64,000 nt of DNA from assembly GCF_900156175.1 (NCBI RefSeq), contig NZ_FTMV01000007.1, positions 62,001 to 126,000 on the forward strand, read 5' to 3'. This document shows, in pieces, positions 17,580-28,486 of the stretch; within the stretch, counting starts at the first letter, position 1, and the number at the start of each line of letters is the position of its first letter. The stretch comes from Janthinobacterium sp. TND4EL3. GTDB lineage: Bacteria > Pseudomonadota > Gammaproteobacteria > Burkholderiales > Burkholderiaceae_D. Position numbers and translations under genes: made by a program. A model generated the notes under the pieces. That model saw only the letters and a program-made list of their open reading frames with translations. It did no database searches and was not told the DNA's origin.

Positions 17580-20500
17580 TCATGGTTCGTCGAGCTCGAC
17601 GGTGATCATATTGTCATCGGGTTTGCGGTCGATCAACTTGTTGTCGGGATCGATGCCCGCCTTGACGGGCCGGCTGGCGACGATGACGGTATAGCTCGCT
17701 TCGCGTGCCGTCATGCGCAGGCGTTCGCGCAGCAGTGGATGGCCCGTCGCGTCGTCGACGCCGATTTCGATCCAGTCGTGCAGCGGGGCCTCGTGTTCCT
17801 CGCCCTGTTCGCCGGCCGTCAATTTGCTCGCCTGGACCTTGATGGTGACGGCGTACTTGCCGTCGCTGCGCTTGGTGGCCGTGGCCGACAGGGCGCGGTT
17901 GTCGAACAGCACGATTTTCTCGAACAGGTCGTCGATCAGGTAAGCCTGCTCGGGCGGCGTGACCTGGCGCAAGCCCGTGATCAGCGCCGTCACGCTCGCA
18001 TACGGCGGCCCCTTCTGGCCATGGGTCTTGAGCAGCTCGCGCAGCACGCCGTTGACCTTGTCTTCGCCGATCATGTCTTGCAGCAAGTACATGGCCAGGC
18101 TGCCCTTGTGGTAGTGGATATAGGCCTGGTTTTCGTTCTCTGCCAGCGGCAATTCCTTCTTGCGCTCTCCGCTGCGTCCCATCAGGTATTGATTCAGGTC
18201 ATAGCGCAGGAAGCGCCGCATCTTGGCCGGCCCCACGGTTTTCTTCATCACCATCAGCGCAGAATACTCGGCCAGGGTTTCGCTGAGCACGGTGGCGCCC
18301 CGCGTGTTGCCGCCCACTAATTGATGCGCCCACCACTGGTGCGCCACTTCATGCGCCGTGACGTAGAACGGGTAGTCGAGGTCCTTCGGATTCTTGTCGT
18401 CGACCCTGGCGATAAAGCCCAGGCCTTCCGAATACGGTATCGTGTTCGGGAACGATTGGGCAAACGTGGCGTAGCGGGGGAACTCGACGATGCGCAGGAT
18501 CTTGTGCTGGTAGGGGCCGAAGTTCTTCGTGTAGTACTCGAGCGCTTCCTTGCTGCCGCGCACGAAACGATCGAGGTTGTATTCGTGTCCCGGATGGTAA
18601 TACACGTCGATGGCCACGTCCTGCCAGCGCTCGTGCCTGACGGCATAGCGGGCCGACTGGAACGAGTAGAAGTTCAGGATGGGCTGGTCCATCGTGTAAT
18701 GGAAGTAATGGCGGCCCTTGTCAATCCAGTCGTTGTCCAGCATGCCCGGCGCGATGGCCGTCTGGCCGTCCACGGTGCTGACGGTGGCGTCGAAATTGAT
18801 GCGGTCGGCGTCGCTGCTGACGTAGTTGTCGGCCAGCCCACGCGCGTCGTCGCGCGGCAAGGCCCGTTCGCGTGGCGGCAAGCCGTGTTTCTTGCGGTCG
18901 CGCGGGTCCGTCAGTTCCAGCTGCGCCTGGTAGCCGATGTGCGGCAGCACGGCATTCGTGAAGAAGGTGCCGTTGGCCACGACCGGCGTGTCCTGGCCCA
19001 GGCCGAGGATGCCGCGCGGCGCATAGCGAATGTCGAAATCGAGGCCCAGGGTGGCGCCCGGCGCCAGCGGTGCGGCCAGGCGGTAGCTGTAAAAGCCCAG
19101 CTTGCCGTCATCGAGGCCCGGATGCACGCGCGTATCGAACCGCAGCCGCATGGTGGCCGTCGGGTCTTGCTGCACAAAAATGTGGCTGATCGGCAAGCTG
19201 GTCTTGTTTTGCAGCATGTAGCGGCCCGTGACGATGAGCGTGCGCTGCGCCGGATAGATGGCCACGTCGAGTTTCACGTCGGTAATTCTCGGCTGCGGCG
19301 TGGCGGCAAACTTGCGGTACTGGCGCTCGAAGCTGGCCCGGTCCGCGTCGCGCGCATAGTCGGATTTGTAATCGTTGGCCACGTGGAAGACGTAGAACAG
19401 CACGGCGCCGCTACTGACGAAGATCACGGCGCCGATGGCAAAGCTGGCCAGCACGCCATGCGTGAGGCCGTGGCGCGCCAGGCGCAGGCGGATACGCCAG
19501 CTGTCTTGCGCGCCGCGGGGCCAGAACAGCAGCGACAGCACCGTCAGCATGACGGCCGCGCCGCTCCAGTACAGCAAGTACCAGCGTTCGCGCAGCACAT
19601 AGTGGCCGGCGCCGTTCATGGCCGAATACACGAAGTCCGGCGTGCTGGCGTACAGCAGCAGCGGGTCGCCCAGGCCCAGCGAGGCAAAGCTGACGCTGGC
19701 GATGTAGTACAGGATCATGGCGAAATACGCCAGGTACTTGTGATTGATCAACACCTGCAGGAAGATGGCCAGCACGGCGATCAGCGCGTAATAGGGCAGG
19801 TGCGACAGGAACAGCGATTCCAGGTACAGGCCCGGGTCGAGGCGGTAATAGCCCTTGAAGACCTGGATCGACATGCCGCACAGCATGATGACCAGGCTCA
19901 GCAGCGCTTGCAGGCCGATCAGCGCGAACAGTTTCGACAGCAGGGGCAGCCAGTTCGGCACGGGCAGGGCGTCGAGCATCAGGTGGATGCGGGTCTCGCG
20001 TTCGCGCCACACCAGTTCGCCCGCATAGAAGGTGGTAATGACCAGCATGAACAGGGCGAACGAGGCGCTGACCATTTCCAGCACTTTTTCCGTCACGGGA
20101 TAGGTATTCGTGCCGTAGATGGAACCCATGTCGAGCGCGCCCGCATACATGGTCAGCACGCCGGCCAGCACGATGACGACAAAATAGATGTTCTTGATGG
20201 TTTCGCGCAGGTTTAGCCAGCTCATCTTGAGCAGCAGGGCGGCCAGGTTGCGTTGCGCGAAGTCCGGCGTTTCCTGCGTGGACAGCGAAGCGTTCGACAG
20301 GCGCTGCGGCGCCTCGCCCTCGCTGCGGCGCTTGCTGGCGCCCGCGTCCGTCGTCGCGTGGAACTGGAAGCGCCAGTAGCCGAGCAGCAAGGCCACGAGG
20401 GCGAAGCCGGACCAGATGGCGCGGTTCAGCAGGTACACGCCCTCCAGCGTCACCAGGCGCGTGTTGCGCTCCGCGTTCGGCCAGTATTCCGTCAGGCGTA

Positions 20501-21158
20501 TCAGCGCCGTCGTGCCGAAGGGGTCGATCAGGGCGGCCAGGGTCTTGTAGTCGAGGTCGCGCGCCAGCGAGGGCGCCACCAGGTAGCCGATCAGCATGAC
20601 CACCGAGCTGATGTACACGGGCAGCATGCGCCGCGTCAGGGCGGCGATGACGAAGAAGATGGCGCCGAAGATGAACAGGTTGGGCAGCAGCGTAAAGACG
20701 TAGGGCATCAGGTAGGCCAGCAGTCGTTGCGGCCCCAGCCGTTCCGGGTCGATGCCGGGCAGCCAGGCGCCCAGCCAGGCGCCGATGACGATGCTGGAAA
20801 ACACCACCGCCAGCACCAGGTAGGCGCCGAGGAAGCGGCCAAACACGTACTGGTACTTTTTGATGGGCGCGCTGAAGAAGAAATGCTGCATGCCGTACTC
20901 GAAATCCTGCTGCACCGAGCGGCCCATCATGGCGGCCACCACCACGGCGCCGAAACAGCCCAGCAGGCTGCACGTGAACGCCAGCGAACGGGGTGCGTTG
21001 ATCAGGAACTTGCCGCCGAAACTGATGCTCGCTTCCTTGAAGACGCCGCCGGCGGCCGCCATCCACAGCATGGCCAGCGCCAGGAACATGGCGAAATACA
21101 CCCAGGTCGACAGCAGCTTGAGCCGCTGTCGCGCTTCAAAGCGGGCGATGGCAAACAT
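17580..21158 (-). CDS. ABC-2 type permease fused to M1 family metallopeptidase
   Basis: A 1192-residue membrane protein. The first ~570 residues contain two sets of hydrophobic helices typical of ABC-2 permeases, separated by a hydrophilic linker. The C-terminal ~600 residues form an extracytoplasmic domain with the gluzincin motif HEVAHQW starting at His936 (His936, Glu937, His940) and a downstream SETLAEY that supplies the third zinc ligand, as in M1 aminopeptidases. Such fusions are known as a family, but the substrate is not. The start ATG at 21158 lies 10 bp after the stop of the ATPase gene; the frame extends further upstream into that gene without a better start. It forms a complete transporter with the ATPase. 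Confidence 0.9.
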   Translation of the reverse strand: MFAIARFEARQRLKLLSTWVYFAMFLALAMLWMAAAGGVFKEASISFGGKFLINAPRSLAFTCSLLGCFGAVVVAAMMGRSVQQDFEYGMQHFFFSAPIKKYQYVFGRFLGAYLVLAVVFSSIVIGAWLGAWLPGIDPERLGPQRLLAYLMPYVFTLLPNLFIFGAIFFVIAALTRRMLPVYISSVVMLIGYLVAPSLARDLDYKTLAALIDPFGTTALIRLTEYWPNAERNTRLVTLEGVYLLNRAIWSGFALVALLLGYWRFQFHATTDAGASKRRSEGEAPQRLSNASLSTQETPDFAQRNLAALLLKMSWLNLRETIKNIYFVVIVLAGVLTMYAGALDMGSIYGTNTYPVTEKVLEMVSASFALFMLVITTFYAGELVWRERETRIHLMLDALPVPNWLPLLSKLFALIGLQALLSLVIMLCGMSIQVFKGYYRLDPGLYLESLFLSHLPYYALIAVLAIFLQVLINHKYLAYFAMILYYIASVSFASLGLGDPLLLYASTPDFVYSAMNGAGHYVLRERWYLLYWSGAAVMLTVLSLLFWPRGAQDSWRIRLRLARHGLTHGVLASFAIGAVIFVSSGAVLFYVFHVANDYKSDYARDADRASFERQYRKFAATPQPRITDVKLDVAIYPAQRTLIVTGRYMLQNKTSLPISHIFVQQDPTATMRLRFDTRVHPGLDDGKLGFYSYRLAAPLAPGATLGLDFDIRYAPRGILGLGQDTPVVANGTFFTNAVLPHIGYQAQLELTDPRDRKKHGLPPRERALPRDDARGLADNYVSSDADRINFDATVSTVDGQTAIAPGMLDNDWIDKGRHYFHYTMDQPILNFYSFQSARYAVRHERWQDVAIDVYYHPGHEYNLDRFVRGSKEALEYYTKNFGPYQHKILRIVEFPRYATFAQSFPNTIPYSEGLGFIARVDDKNPKDLDYPFYVTAHEVAHQWWAHQLVGGNTRGATVLSETLAEYSALMVMKKTVGPAKMRRFLRYDLNQYLMGRSGERKKELPLAENENQAYIHYHKGSLAMYLLQDMIGEDKVNGVLRELLKTHGQKGPPYASVTALITGLRQVTPPEQAYLIDDLFEKIVLFDNRALSATATKRSDGKYAVTIKVQASKLTAGEQGEEHEAPLHDWIEIGVDDATGHPLLRERLRMTAREASYTVIVASRPVKAGIDPDNKLIDRKPDDNMITVELDEP

Positions 21159-21168
21159 GGCCGCGCCC

Positions 21169-22062
21169 TCAGTCGCACTGCGGGGCGACGCGGTGGCGCC
21201 CGGCAATGGTGGCGAAATACAGGTCTTCCAGGTCGCCGATGGCTTCCTCGAAACCGTCGCCCGGGTCGTCGTCGCTGTAGACGTGGATCAGGGTGCGGCC
21301 CGACAGCAGGCGCGTGGAAATGACGGCGTGGCGCTGCTGGAAGCTGGCCAGTTCTTTCTTTTCGACGAAGCGCGCCCATATCTTGCAGCTGACTTCGTCG
21401 ATCAGTTCCTGGGTTTTGCCGCACAGCAGCAAATGGCCCTTGTTGATGATGGCCATGTTGGCGCACAGGTCGGCCACGTCGGAGACGATATGGGTCGACA
21501 GGATCACGGTCTTGTCTTCGCCGATGTCGGACAGCAGATTATGGAAGCGCACGCGCTCCTGCGGGTCGAGGCCGGCCGTCGGTTCGTCGACGATGATCAG
21601 TTTCGGGTCGCCCAGCAGGGCTTGCGCGATGCCGAAGCGCTGGCGCATGCCGCCGGAAAAGCTGCCCAGGCGCTGGTGGCGCACGTCGAACAGATTGGTT
21701 TGCTGTAACAGGCCATCGACGACTTCGCGCCGGCGCGCCCGCTGCGACAGCCCTTTCAACGTGGCGAAGTGGTCGAGCAGCTCGTAGGCCGTCACTTTCG
21801 GGTACAGGCCGAAGTCCTGCGGCAGGTAGCCCAGCATGCGGCGCACTTCGTCCTTGTCGTCGAGCACGTCGTAGTCGCCGAAGAAGATGGAGCCGGAATC
21901 GCATTCCTGCAGGGTCGCCAGGGTGCGCATCAGGGTCGACTTGCCGGCGCCGTTCGGGCCCAGCAAGCCAAACATGCCCGGCGGTATCGTCAACGACACG
22001 TTGTCCAGCGCCACCACGCCGTTCGCGTAGGTTTTCGACAATTTGCGAATCTGCAATTCCAT
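21169..22062 (-). CDS. ABC transporter ATP-binding protein
   Basis: A 297-residue ATPase of an ABC-2 type exporter. It has the Walker [10 protein letters not shown] (residues 35-43), the signature SFSGGMRQR, the Walker [14 protein letters not shown] and the switch His in ILSTHIV. The C-terminal ~80 residues are the extra domain seen in such exporters. The neighbouring permease-peptidase gene is its partner; they are separated by 10 bp and are surely one operon. A 180-bp gap upstream probably holds the promoter. The substrate is unknown. Confidence 0.93.
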   Translation of the reverse strand: MELQIRKLSKTYANGVVALDNVSLTIPPGMFGLLGPNGAGKSTLMRTLATLQECDSGSIFFGDYDVLDDKDEVRRMLGYLPQDFGLYPKVTAYELLDHFATLKGLSQRARRREVVDGLLQQTNLFDVRHQRLGSFSGGMRQRFGIAQALLGDPKLIIVDEPTAGLDPQERVRFHNLLSDIGEDKTVILSTHIVSDVADLCANMAIINKGHLLLCGKTQELIDEVSCKIWARFVEKKELASFQQRHAVISTRLLSGRTLIHVYSDDDPGDGFEEAIGDLEDLYFATIAGRHRVAPQCD

Positions 22063-22242
22063 ACAACTCCTAACTCATGCGTTGCTGCCCGATGCGACAG
22101 GGCTACTCTATGCTGGCATTGTATTGAATTTAAGACGTACTGGGCAGTTGCATGCGATGCACGGCATTTTCGCGTGCCCAGAGTGCAGTTGGCGAGGGTG
22201 GACGGCGCGCCGGCGGTGGTCTTCCCGGCGCGTCGCGGAATA
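22063..22242 (-). promoter_or_regulatory. Gap between the two ABC systems
   Basis: 180 bp with no gene. On the minus strand there is an AT-rich stretch around 22115-22135 that may contain the promoter of the ATPase gene, but no clear -35/-10 pair. I see no terminator after the NatB-like gene, so the two ABC operons may be partly co-transcribed. Confidence 0.3.
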
Positions 22243-23439
22243 TCAGTTACGGAACAATACCGATTCCCGGTTAAACCACCAGCGGCACAGCATCAGCAGG
22301 GCGCCCGCGATGACGGTGGTCGAAGCCAGGATCACGCCGAACATGCGGTAATCCATGGTGCCCTTGACCAGCTCCTTCATGGCCAGCGACACATTCGTCA
22401 GCGGCACCATGGCCCAGATCCAGTTCAGCTCGACGCCGGGCAGCATGGCCGTCACCGTGGGCAGGATGACAAACAGCATCAGCGGCGTGATCATGCCGGC
22501 CGCTTCCTTGTAGCTCTTCGCATAGATCGAGATCGACAGCAGCAGCGAGGCGAAGATGGCGGCCGTCGGCACCAGCATCAAGGTCACCATGGCCAGGTCG
22601 GGCAAGCCGATGCTGTGTACCAGGATGGCCATGTGGCCTTCGAGCGAGCTGCCGAAGATGGCCAGCAGGATGCCCATGCTGCCCACCATCAATACGGCCG
22701 AGGTCATGCCCACGGTAAACAGCACGAGGAACTTGGCCAGCACGATGGCGCTGCGCGGCACGGGCGCCAGCAGCAGGGTTTCCAGCGTGCCCCGCTCCTT
22801 TTCCCCCGCGCCCAGGTCGATGGCCGGGTACATGGCCGCCGTCAGGCACACCATCAGCAGCAGGTACGGCACCATGCCGCCGATGATGGCGCCCATCTGC
22901 TCGCGCTCGTTGGCCGTCGACTGCTTGTCGAGCACGATGGGATTGAGGGCAAAGGCCAGCTGGGCCGGACTCAGGTTCAGCGCGGACAAGGCTCCTTCGC
23001 GCAGGCTGGCGTTGTAGCCCTCGACGATCTCGCGCACGCGCTGGTGCGTCACGTCCACGGAGCTGGCGCTGTTGTAGTGCAGGGTTACCTTGGCTTGCGC
23101 CTGCTGCTGCAGCGATTGTTCAAAATGCGGCGGGATGACGACGGCAAACTTGATGGTGTCGTCGCCGATGGCGCGGCGGATGTCGCCCTCGCTGCCCAGC
23201 GCTACTTCGCGCAAGTTGTGCTGCTGGGCAAACCGCGCGCTCAGGCCCGGCGAATGGTCCTTGCCGAACAGCGCATAGCGCATTTCCGCGGTCTTGGCGT
23301 TCTTGAACATATTGCTGGAAACATAAGCGAAGCCGCCAAAGATCAGCGGCATGGCAAAGATGGGGATGAGAATGGTAAAGATCAGCGTCTTGCGGTCGCG
23401 CGTCAGTTCCAGCAGCTCTTTCAGGTAAATGGTCCACAT
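22243..23439 (-). CDS. NatB-like ABC transporter permease
   Basis: A 398-residue ABC-2 permease. It has one N-terminal membrane segment (TLIFTILIPIFAMPLIFG), a large extracytoplasmic domain of about 150 residues, and then five or so membrane helices in the C-terminal half, the layout of the NatB/ABC-2 family. The start ATG at 23439 follows the stop of the ATPase gene by 4 bp, with a weak GGGA upstream, and the ORF frame extends earlier only by overlap. Together with the next gene it forms a NatAB-like exporter. In Bacillus NatAB exports sodium; here the substrate is not known. Confidence 0.88.
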   Translation of the reverse strand: MWTIYLKELLELTRDRKTLIFTILIPIFAMPLIFGGFAYVSSNMFKNAKTAEMRYALFGKDHSPGLSARFAQQHNLREVALGSEGDIRRAIGDDTIKFAVVIPPHFEQSLQQQAQAKVTLHYNSASSVDVTHQRVREIVEGYNASLREGALSALNLSPAQLAFALNPIVLDKQSTANEREQMGAIIGGMVPYLLLMVCLTAAMYPAIDLGAGEKERGTLETLLLAPVPRSAIVLAKFLVLFTVGMTSAVLMVGSMGILLAIFGSSLEGHMAILVHSIGLPDLAMVTLMLVPTAAIFASLLLSISIYAKSYKEAAGMITPLMLFVILPTVTAMLPGVELNWIWAMVPLTNVSLAMKELVKGTMDYRMFGVILASTTVIAGALLMLCRWWFNRESVLFRN

Positions 23440-23443
23440 GGCC

Positions 23444-24232
23444 TCAGGCTCCCTGGTTGATGACGCTGACAAAGGCGTCGTACAAGTCAGCGCTGCCGCC
23501 CAGATGGCGCAGCTCGTCGATGGTGCCGTTGAAGGCGGTGGTGCCGCGGTTGATGATGCAGACTCGGTCGCACAGCTTTTCCACCTCGTGCAGGTGGTGC
23601 GTGGAAAAGATCAGCGGCACGCGCAGCGCCTTGTAGCTGGCGATGAAGTCGAGCAGGATCTTGGCCGACATGACGTCCAGGCCCGTGGTCGGCTCGTCGA
23701 GGATGACCACCTGCGGCTCGTGCACGACGGTGCGGGCGATCGCGCACTTCTGTTTCATGCCCGTCGACAACTGATCGGCCCGCTTGCTGCCGTATTCCTC
23801 CATTTGCAGCAGGGAAAACAGCTCGTCGCAGCGGCGTTTCAGCTTGTCGGCCGGCATGCCGTGCAGGCGGCCAAAGTATTCCACGTTCTCGCGCGCCGTC
23901 AGGCGGCCGTACAGGCCCGTCGAGCCGGACAAAAAGCCGATGCTCTGGCGCGCCACCAGCGGCTGGCGCAGCACGTCGACGCCGTTGACGAGGGCGCTGC
24001 CCGCATCGGCCTGCAAGGCCGTCGACAGCAGGCGCAGGGTGGTCGTCTTGCCGGCGCCATTCGGTCCCAGCAAGCCCAGCACTTCGCCGGGTGCGCAGCT
24101 GAAACTGACGTCGCGCACGGCGTGGAACCAGCCCTCGTGTTCGCGTGGATCGCTGAGCCGCACGTCCTTGCCCTTGTGGGGCGGCATGCGGAAACGTTTT
24201 GCCAGGTGCTTGACCTCGATCATGTAGTTCAT
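23444..24232 (-). CDS. NatA-like ABC transporter ATP-binding protein
   Basis: A 262-residue ABC ATPase. It has Walker [10 protein letters not shown], a signature-like QLSTGMKQK (with ST in place of the usual SGG), Walker [14 protein letters not shown] and the switch His in IFSTHHL. It resembles NatA of sodium exporters. It is the first gene of a two-gene operon with the permease. The upstream 139 bp separates it from a divergently transcribed gene and should contain its promoter. Confidence 0.92.
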   Translation of the reverse strand: MNYMIEVKHLAKRFRMPPHKGKDVRLSDPREHEGWFHAVRDVSFSCAPGEVLGLLGPNGAGKTTTLRLLSTALQADAGSALVNGVDVLRQPLVARQSIGFLSGSTGLYGRLTARENVEYFGRLHGMPADKLKRRCDELFSLLQMEEYGSKRADQLSTGMKQKCAIARTVVHEPQVVILDEPTTGLDVMSAKILLDFIASYKALRVPLIFSTHHLHEVEKLCDRVCIINRGTTAFNGTIDELRHLGGSADLYDAFVSVINQGA

Positions 24233-24371
24233 CCATTTGATAGGGAGGAGCTAGGGTAGCATGTAAAAAATGTAACTTGCAAGGCGGAAATATCGTTTGG
24301 TCTATTGAAAAAAACAGCATCTTCATGCAAGCTGGCCCGGTGGGCGCCGGCGGACGGCGCGGGAGAGGGCA

Positions 24372-24803
24372 ATGCGAACGATCGATCAGGCGATGCAGGA
24401 CAAGGTACTGGCCGTGGCGCGCGCCGGCATGACCAGCGCCGAAGCCATCGGTTTCTTCCGCGTCAGCCTGGGCCTGTACTACCTGGCGGGACTGATGACG
24501 GAGGAAACGCTCGATTTCAAGCAGATCGACGCGCGCTACAACCGTTTTATCTACCACTCGATAGGTGGCGGGCACAGCATTGCCAGCGTGCTGCAATTCA
24601 TGAGCGGCGAGAAAGTCTTGCGTGTCTTGCAATCGGAGCGGTTTCGCGCCGCGTTTGCCGAGCATTGCCCGGACATTCCCGTTGACAGCATTTCCTTCCT
24701 GATTTCGCTCAACCTGGGCGTGGCGAAAAGCCTGTCCGGCCTCGACGCCGTCGGCCCCGTGGTGGACTGGATCGAGCAGGAAAAAGCGCGCACAGGTCAA
24801 TAA
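24372..24803 (+). CDS. Conserved hypothetical protein
   Basis: A 143-residue protein that I do not recognise. It is probably cytoplasmic, helical, and lacks signal peptide, membrane segments and Cys. The ATG at 24372 has an AGAGGG ribosome binding site 8 bases upstream. It is transcribed divergently from the NatAB-like genes and is followed by coq7 after 87 bp. No functional inference is safe. Confidence 0.6.
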   Translation: MRTIDQAMQDKVLAVARAGMTSAEAIGFFRVSLGLYYLAGLMTEETLDFKQIDARYNRFIYHSIGGGHSIASVLQFMSGEKVLRVLQSERFRAAFAEHCPDIPVDSISFLISLNLGVAKSLSGLDAVGPVVDWIEQEKARTGQ

Positions 24804-24890
24804 AGCCCCGTTCACCCTGCGCGCGGCGTGGGGACGGCTGGCCCTGATCGTCCTATAATTCATGTTTTACTACTCATGAGCATAGCCACG

Positions 24891-25535
24891 ATGACCGCGA
24901 ACCGCCATTTTGACCCCCTGGATCGTTTGATTGTCGGCGCCGACAAGGCCCTGCGCGTGATCGCGGGCGTGGCCTCGGCCTCGCGCCCCACGCCGGCCGC
25001 GCATGCGCCCGATGCGGAGCTGAGCGCGGCCGAACAGCGCCACAGCGCCGGCTTGATGCGCGTCAACCATGTCGGTGAAGTGTGCGCGCAGGCCCTGTAC
25101 AACTCGCAGGCGCGCTATGCGCACAGCCCGGCCATCCGCGCCCAGTTCGACGAGGCGGGACGCGAAGAGGAAGACCACCTGGCCTGGACGGCGCAGCGCC
25201 TGACGGAGCTGGGCTCGCGTCTGAGCCTGCTCAATCCCCTGTGGTACGCGGGTTCGTTTGCGCTGGGCACGATTGCCGCGCGCATGGGCGACGGCCGCAG
25301 CCTGGGGTTTGTGGTGGAAACGGAGCGCCAGGTGGAAGCGCACCTGGCCAGCCACTTGCAGGAATTGCCCCCGCAAGACGCCAAGTCACGCGCCATCGTC
25401 AAGCAGATGGCCATCGACGAAGTGGAGCATGGCGCCGCCGCCCAGCGACTGGGCGCCATCGATACCCCGGCGCCCGTCAAGGCGCTGATGGGGCTGATGG
25501 GGAAAGTCATGACCAAGACGGCGTACTACATTTAA
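24891..25535 (+). CDS. coq7: 3-demethoxyubiquinol 3-hydroxylase (Coq7 family)
   Basis: A di-iron hydroxylase that carries out a late ring hydroxylation in ubiquinone synthesis at the membrane. The ~214-residue protein has two repeated ExxH-type metal motifs: [10 protein letters not shown] with EEEDHLAW in the first half and [10 protein letters not shown] with DEVEHGAAA in the second. A short hydrophobic segment ([13 protein letters not shown]) may contact the membrane. The start is uncertain: an earlier ATG at 24876 and a GTG at 24828 are in frame. I prefer 24891, as [12 protein letters not shown] matches the usual N-terminus, and a TATAAT at 24854-24859 suggests transcription starts near 24866. 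A strong terminator follows. Confidence 0.92.
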   Translation: MTANRHFDPLDRLIVGADKALRVIAGVASASRPTPAAHAPDAELSAAEQRHSAGLMRVNHVGEVCAQALYNSQARYAHSPAIRAQFDEAGREEEDHLAWTAQRLTELGSRLSLLNPLWYAGSFALGTIAARMGDGRSLGFVVETERQVEAHLASHLQELPPQDAKSRAIVKQMAIDEVEHGAAAQRLGAIDTPAPVKALMGLMGKVMTKTAYYI

Positions 25536-25538
25536 AAC

Positions 25539-25566
25539 AAAGGCGCTCCGAAGAGCGCCTTTTTCA
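25539..25566 (+). terminator. Intrinsic terminator after coq7
   Basis: A 10-bp stem (25539-25548 with 25553-25562), a CGAA tetraloop, and a run of five Ts following the coq7 stop by three bases. Confidence 0.9.
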
Positions 25567-25594
25567 TGCATGCCTGAGCCGTGAAGCGCCCGGC

Positions 25595-25668
25595 AAAACC
25601 GCAGCGAGCGGAAGGGAGAGGTGGTCGAGAAGCGCAACCGTGCTGGAGCACGGTGAGCATCGCAGGCC
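25595..25668 (-). repeat. Dispersed intergenic repeat, copy A
   Basis: A 74-bp element, on the minus strand here, that recurs at 38528-38601 and 61167-61240. It aligns without gaps; copy A and copy B match at about 61 of 74 positions by eye. It contains an 8-bp hairpin (ACCGTGCT CC AGCACGGT), and one stem pair differs from copy B as C-G instead of T-A. It lies between the convergent genes coq7 and the OsmC-like gene. Confidence 0.8.
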
Positions 25669-25695
25669 GCCTATGCCGACGCGCAGGAGGTTGGC

Positions 25696-26124
25696 TCAGG
25701 CGCTTTCTTCGATGATCTCGAAGGAATGCGTAATTTCCGCGGTTTTCGCCAGCATGATCGACGCCGAGCAATATTTATCATGCGACAAAGCCACGGCACG
25801 TTCCACGGCCGTCGGTTTCAGGGCCTTGCCCCGCACGGTGAAGTGGAAGTGGATTTTGGTAAATACTTTCGGATCGGTGTCGGCGCGCTCGGCCTTCAGG
25901 GTCACTTCGCAGCCGCTGACGGCTTCGCGGCCCCGTTTCAGGATCAGCACCACGTCATAGGCGGTGCAGCCGCCCGTGCCCAGCAAGACCATTTCCATGG
26001 GGCGTGGCGCCAGGTTGTGGCCGCCGCCTTCGGGCGCGCCATCCATGCTCACCATGTGGCCGGAACCGGTTTCTGCCCGAAAACTCATGCCCGACGGGCC
26101 ATTCCAGCTGACTTTGCATTCCAT
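25696..26124 (-). CDS. OsmC family peroxiredoxin-like protein
   Basis: A 142-residue OsmC/YhfA-type protein, a family that reduces organic hydroperoxides through paired cysteines. The OsmC fold is indicated by MLLGTGGCTAYDV-like sequence around the first Cys (LLGTGGCTAYDVV) and a second Cys in HDKYCSASIML. The ATG at 26124 is preceded by GGAGAG; the open frame extends further but without support. It is transcribed divergently from rplM. The exact subgroup is uncertain. Confidence 0.88.
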   Translation of the reverse strand: MECKVSWNGPSGMSFRAETGSGHMVSMDGAPEGGGHNLAPRPMEMVLLGTGGCTAYDVVLILKRGREAVSGCEVTLKAERADTDPKVFTKIHFHFTVRGKALKPTAVERAVALSHDKYCSASIMLAKTAEITHSFEIIEESA

Positions 26125-26349
26125 CGTACTCTCCGAAAATTGTAAGCGTTTTGTATTGTAATAGAGGAATGCCCATCCATGTGCCGGCCGCCAGCCCGCA
26201 GCCGGTCTGCATTGCGGCTTGACGCGGCAAGGCAAAGCCGCTTATACTTGTCGGCTTTCCGTTCGCTCAGGAAAAGTAAATAAGGCAGAGTCCGCACAGC
26301 AGCATCGGCGGAACCACCATTTGAGCGTGTAATCTATTAGGAAGTCAAC

Positions 26350-26778
26350 ATGAAAACATTTTCCGCTAAAGGACATGAAGTCCAGCGCGATTGGTTCGTG
26401 GTTGACGCGACGGACAAAGTCCTCGGACGTGTTGCCAGCGAAGTGGCACTCCGACTGCGCGGCAAACACAAACCAGAATTTACTCCTCACGTCGATACCG
26501 GCGACTTCATCGTCGTCATCAACGCAGGCAAACTGCGTGTGACCGGTACCAAAGCTACTGAGAAAATTTACTACCGTCACTCTGGCTATCCAGGCGGCAT
26601 CTACGAAACCAACTTCCAGAAAATGCAACAGCGTTTTCCAGGTCGCGCGCTTGAGAAAGCGGTCAAGGGCATGCTGCCTAAAGGCCCACTCGGCTACGCA
26701 ATGATCAAGAAGCTGAAAGTGTACGCGGAAGGTTCCCATCCGCACGCTGCTCAGCAACCTAAAGCACTTGTTCTCTAA
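26350..26778 (+). CDS. rplM: 50S ribosomal protein L13
   Basis: Primary 23S-binding protein of the large ribosomal subunit, 142 residues, the normal length. The N-terminus [11 protein letters not shown], the [16 protein letters not shown] segment and the C-terminal [13 protein letters not shown] are typical. The ATG follows an AGGAAG ribosome binding site. It forms the conserved two-gene operon with rpsI, which begins 9 bp after its stop. The promoter must lie in 26125-26349; I see no clear -35/-10 pair. Confidence 0.98.
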   Translation: MKTFSAKGHEVQRDWFVVDATDKVLGRVASEVALRLRGKHKPEFTPHVDTGDFIVVINAGKLRVTGTKATEKIYYRHSGYPGGIYETNFQKMQQRFPGRALEKAVKGMLPKGPLGYAMIKKLKVYAEGSHPHAAQQPKALVL

Positions 26779-26787
26779 GGAACTGAC

Positions 26788-27180
26788 ATGATCGGTAATT
26801 ACAATTATGGAACCGGCCGTCGCAAAAGTGCAGTGGCTCGGGTTTTTATCAAAGTTGGCACAGGCTTGATCGTTGTTAACGGCAAACCAGCAAACGAATA
26901 CTTTTCGCGCGAAACGGGTCTGATGGTCATCCGTCAACCTCTGGAACTGACCGGCAATGTCGAGCGTTTCGACATCAAAGTCAACGTCCATGGCGGCGGT
27001 GAGTCGGGCCAGGCTGGTGCAGTTCGTCACGGCATCACCCGCGCTCTGATCGACTACGATGTCGCGCTGAAACCGGAACTGGCGAAAGCCGGCTTCGTGA
27101 CCCGCGATGCACGTGAAGTCGAGCGTAAAAAAGTTGGTCTGCGCAAAGCACGTCGCGCAAAGCAATTCTCGAAGCGTTAA
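26788..27180 (+). CDS. rpsI: 30S ribosomal protein S9
   Basis: Small-subunit protein whose C-terminal tail contacts tRNA in the P site. The 130-residue protein starts [20 protein letters not shown] and ends in the basic [17 protein letters not shown], with the conserved terminal SKR. It lies 9 bp downstream of rplM, with AAGGA before the ATG. A terminator follows before argC. Confidence 0.98.
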   Translation: MIGNYNYGTGRRKSAVARVFIKVGTGLIVVNGKPANEYFSRETGLMVIRQPLELTGNVERFDIKVNVHGGGESGQAGAVRHGITRALIDYDVALKPELAKAGFVTRDAREVERKKVGLRKARRAKQFSKR

Positions 27181-27215
27181 TTCTTACGCTACAGCGCCTT
27201 GCGGGGCGCTGGTCG

Positions 27216-27249
27216 AAAAGCCGCTGGACTTCGGTTCCGCGGCTTTTTT
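27216..27249 (+). terminator. Intrinsic terminator after rpsI
   Basis: A stem (27216-27224 with 27239-27247) carries a long loop and ends in six Ts. A second small hairpin (27193-27210) lies just before it. It closes the rplM-rpsI operon. Confidence 0.8.
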
Positions 27250-27358
27250 GCATTTCAGCGTGACTCGGCGTTGCGCTGTAAAATACGCGCATTGCCCCTG
27301 CGGGGCAGGCTGCGTACTTCCCCATATTGCATCTGTACCCTACACACAAGGAAAGAAA

Positions 27359-28396
27359 ATGATCAAAGTTGGCATCGTCGGCGGCACTGGATACACGGGC
27401 GTGGAATTGCTGCGCTTGCTGGCAACCCATCCAGATGTCGAGTTGACGGCGATTACGTCGCGCAAGGAAGATGGCTTGCCCGTTGCTGACATGTATCCTT
27501 CCCTGCGTGGTCACGTGAGCCTGGCGTTTTCCTCGCCGGACAAGGCGAACCTGGAGCAGTGCGACGTGGTCTTCTTTGCCACGCCACACGGTGTTGCCAT
27601 GGCGCAAGCACCGGCGCTGCTGGCCGCCGGCGTAAAAGTCATCGACCTGGCCGCCGATTTCCGCCTGAAAGACCAGGCCAAGTTCGAGCAGTGGTACAAG
27701 ATTCCCCACACGGCGCCCGAGTTGATCGAACAGGCCGTGTACGGCTTGCCGGAACTGAACCGTGAAGATATTAAAAAGGCCAGCCTGATCGCCAACCCCG
27801 GCTGCTACCCGACCACCATGCAACTGGGCTTCTATCCGCTGCTCAAGGCGGGCCTGGTCAACGCGGGCGGCTTGATCGCCGACTGCAAGTCGGGCGTGTC
27901 CGGCGCCGGCCGCAAGGCGGAAATCGGCATCCTGTTCTCGGAAAGCAGCGACAGCTTCAAGGCCTATGGCGTGGCCGGCCACCGTCACCTGCCGGAAACG
28001 ACGGCGCAATTGCAGCGTTTTACGGATGAGAAAGTGGCGCTGACCTTCACGCCGCACCTGGTGCCGATGATCCGCGGCATGCATTCGACCCTGTACGCGC
28101 AGCTGAACAAGGACGTCAGCAATGAAGAATTGCAATCCTTGTTCGAAGCACAATACAAGGACGAGCCTTTCGTCGACGTGATGCCGTTCGGCTCGCACCC
28201 GGAAACCCGCTCCACGCGCGGCTCGAACATGCTGCGCCTGGCCTTGCACCGCCCTGAAGGCGGCAATACCGTCATCGTGCTGGTGGTGCAGGACAACCTC
28301 GTCAAGGGCGCCTCGGGCCAGGCCGTGCAATGCATGAACTTGATGTTTGGCTTGAAAGAAACGGCCGGTTTGCAACATATCGCCTTGCTGCCATAA
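27359..28396 (+). CDS. argC: N-acetyl-gamma-glutamyl-phosphate reductase
   Basis: Third step of arginine biosynthesis: NADPH-dependent reduction of N-acetylglutamyl phosphate. The 345-residue protein has the Rossmann motif [11 protein letters not shown] at the N-terminus and the active-site Cys149 in ANPGCYPTT, plus the conserved VAGHRHLPE. The frame is open from 27107, but the ATG at 27359 has AAGGAAAG six bases upstream and gives the expected N-terminus. It stands alone between rpsI and the bactofilin gene. Confidence 0.97.
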   Translation: MIKVGIVGGTGYTGVELLRLLATHPDVELTAITSRKEDGLPVADMYPSLRGHVSLAFSSPDKANLEQCDVVFFATPHGVAMAQAPALLAAGVKVIDLAADFRLKDQAKFEQWYKIPHTAPELIEQAVYGLPELNREDIKKASLIANPGCYPTTMQLGFYPLLKAGLVNAGGLIADCKSGVSGAGRKAEIGILFSESSDSFKAYGVAGHRHLPETTAQLQRFTDEKVALTFTPHLVPMIRGMHSTLYAQLNKDVSNEELQSLFEAQYKDEPFVDVMPFGSHPETRSTRGSNMLRLALHRPEGGNTVIVLVVQDNLVKGASGQAVQCMNLMFGLKETAGLQHIALLP

Positions 28397-28486
28397 AAAT
28401 AGGCACAAGTGCTTGCGCAGGTCCGGCGCCTTTTTGCCGGACCTGTGATAAATTGGACTGCCACGTACACCAACAGGATGACGTTC

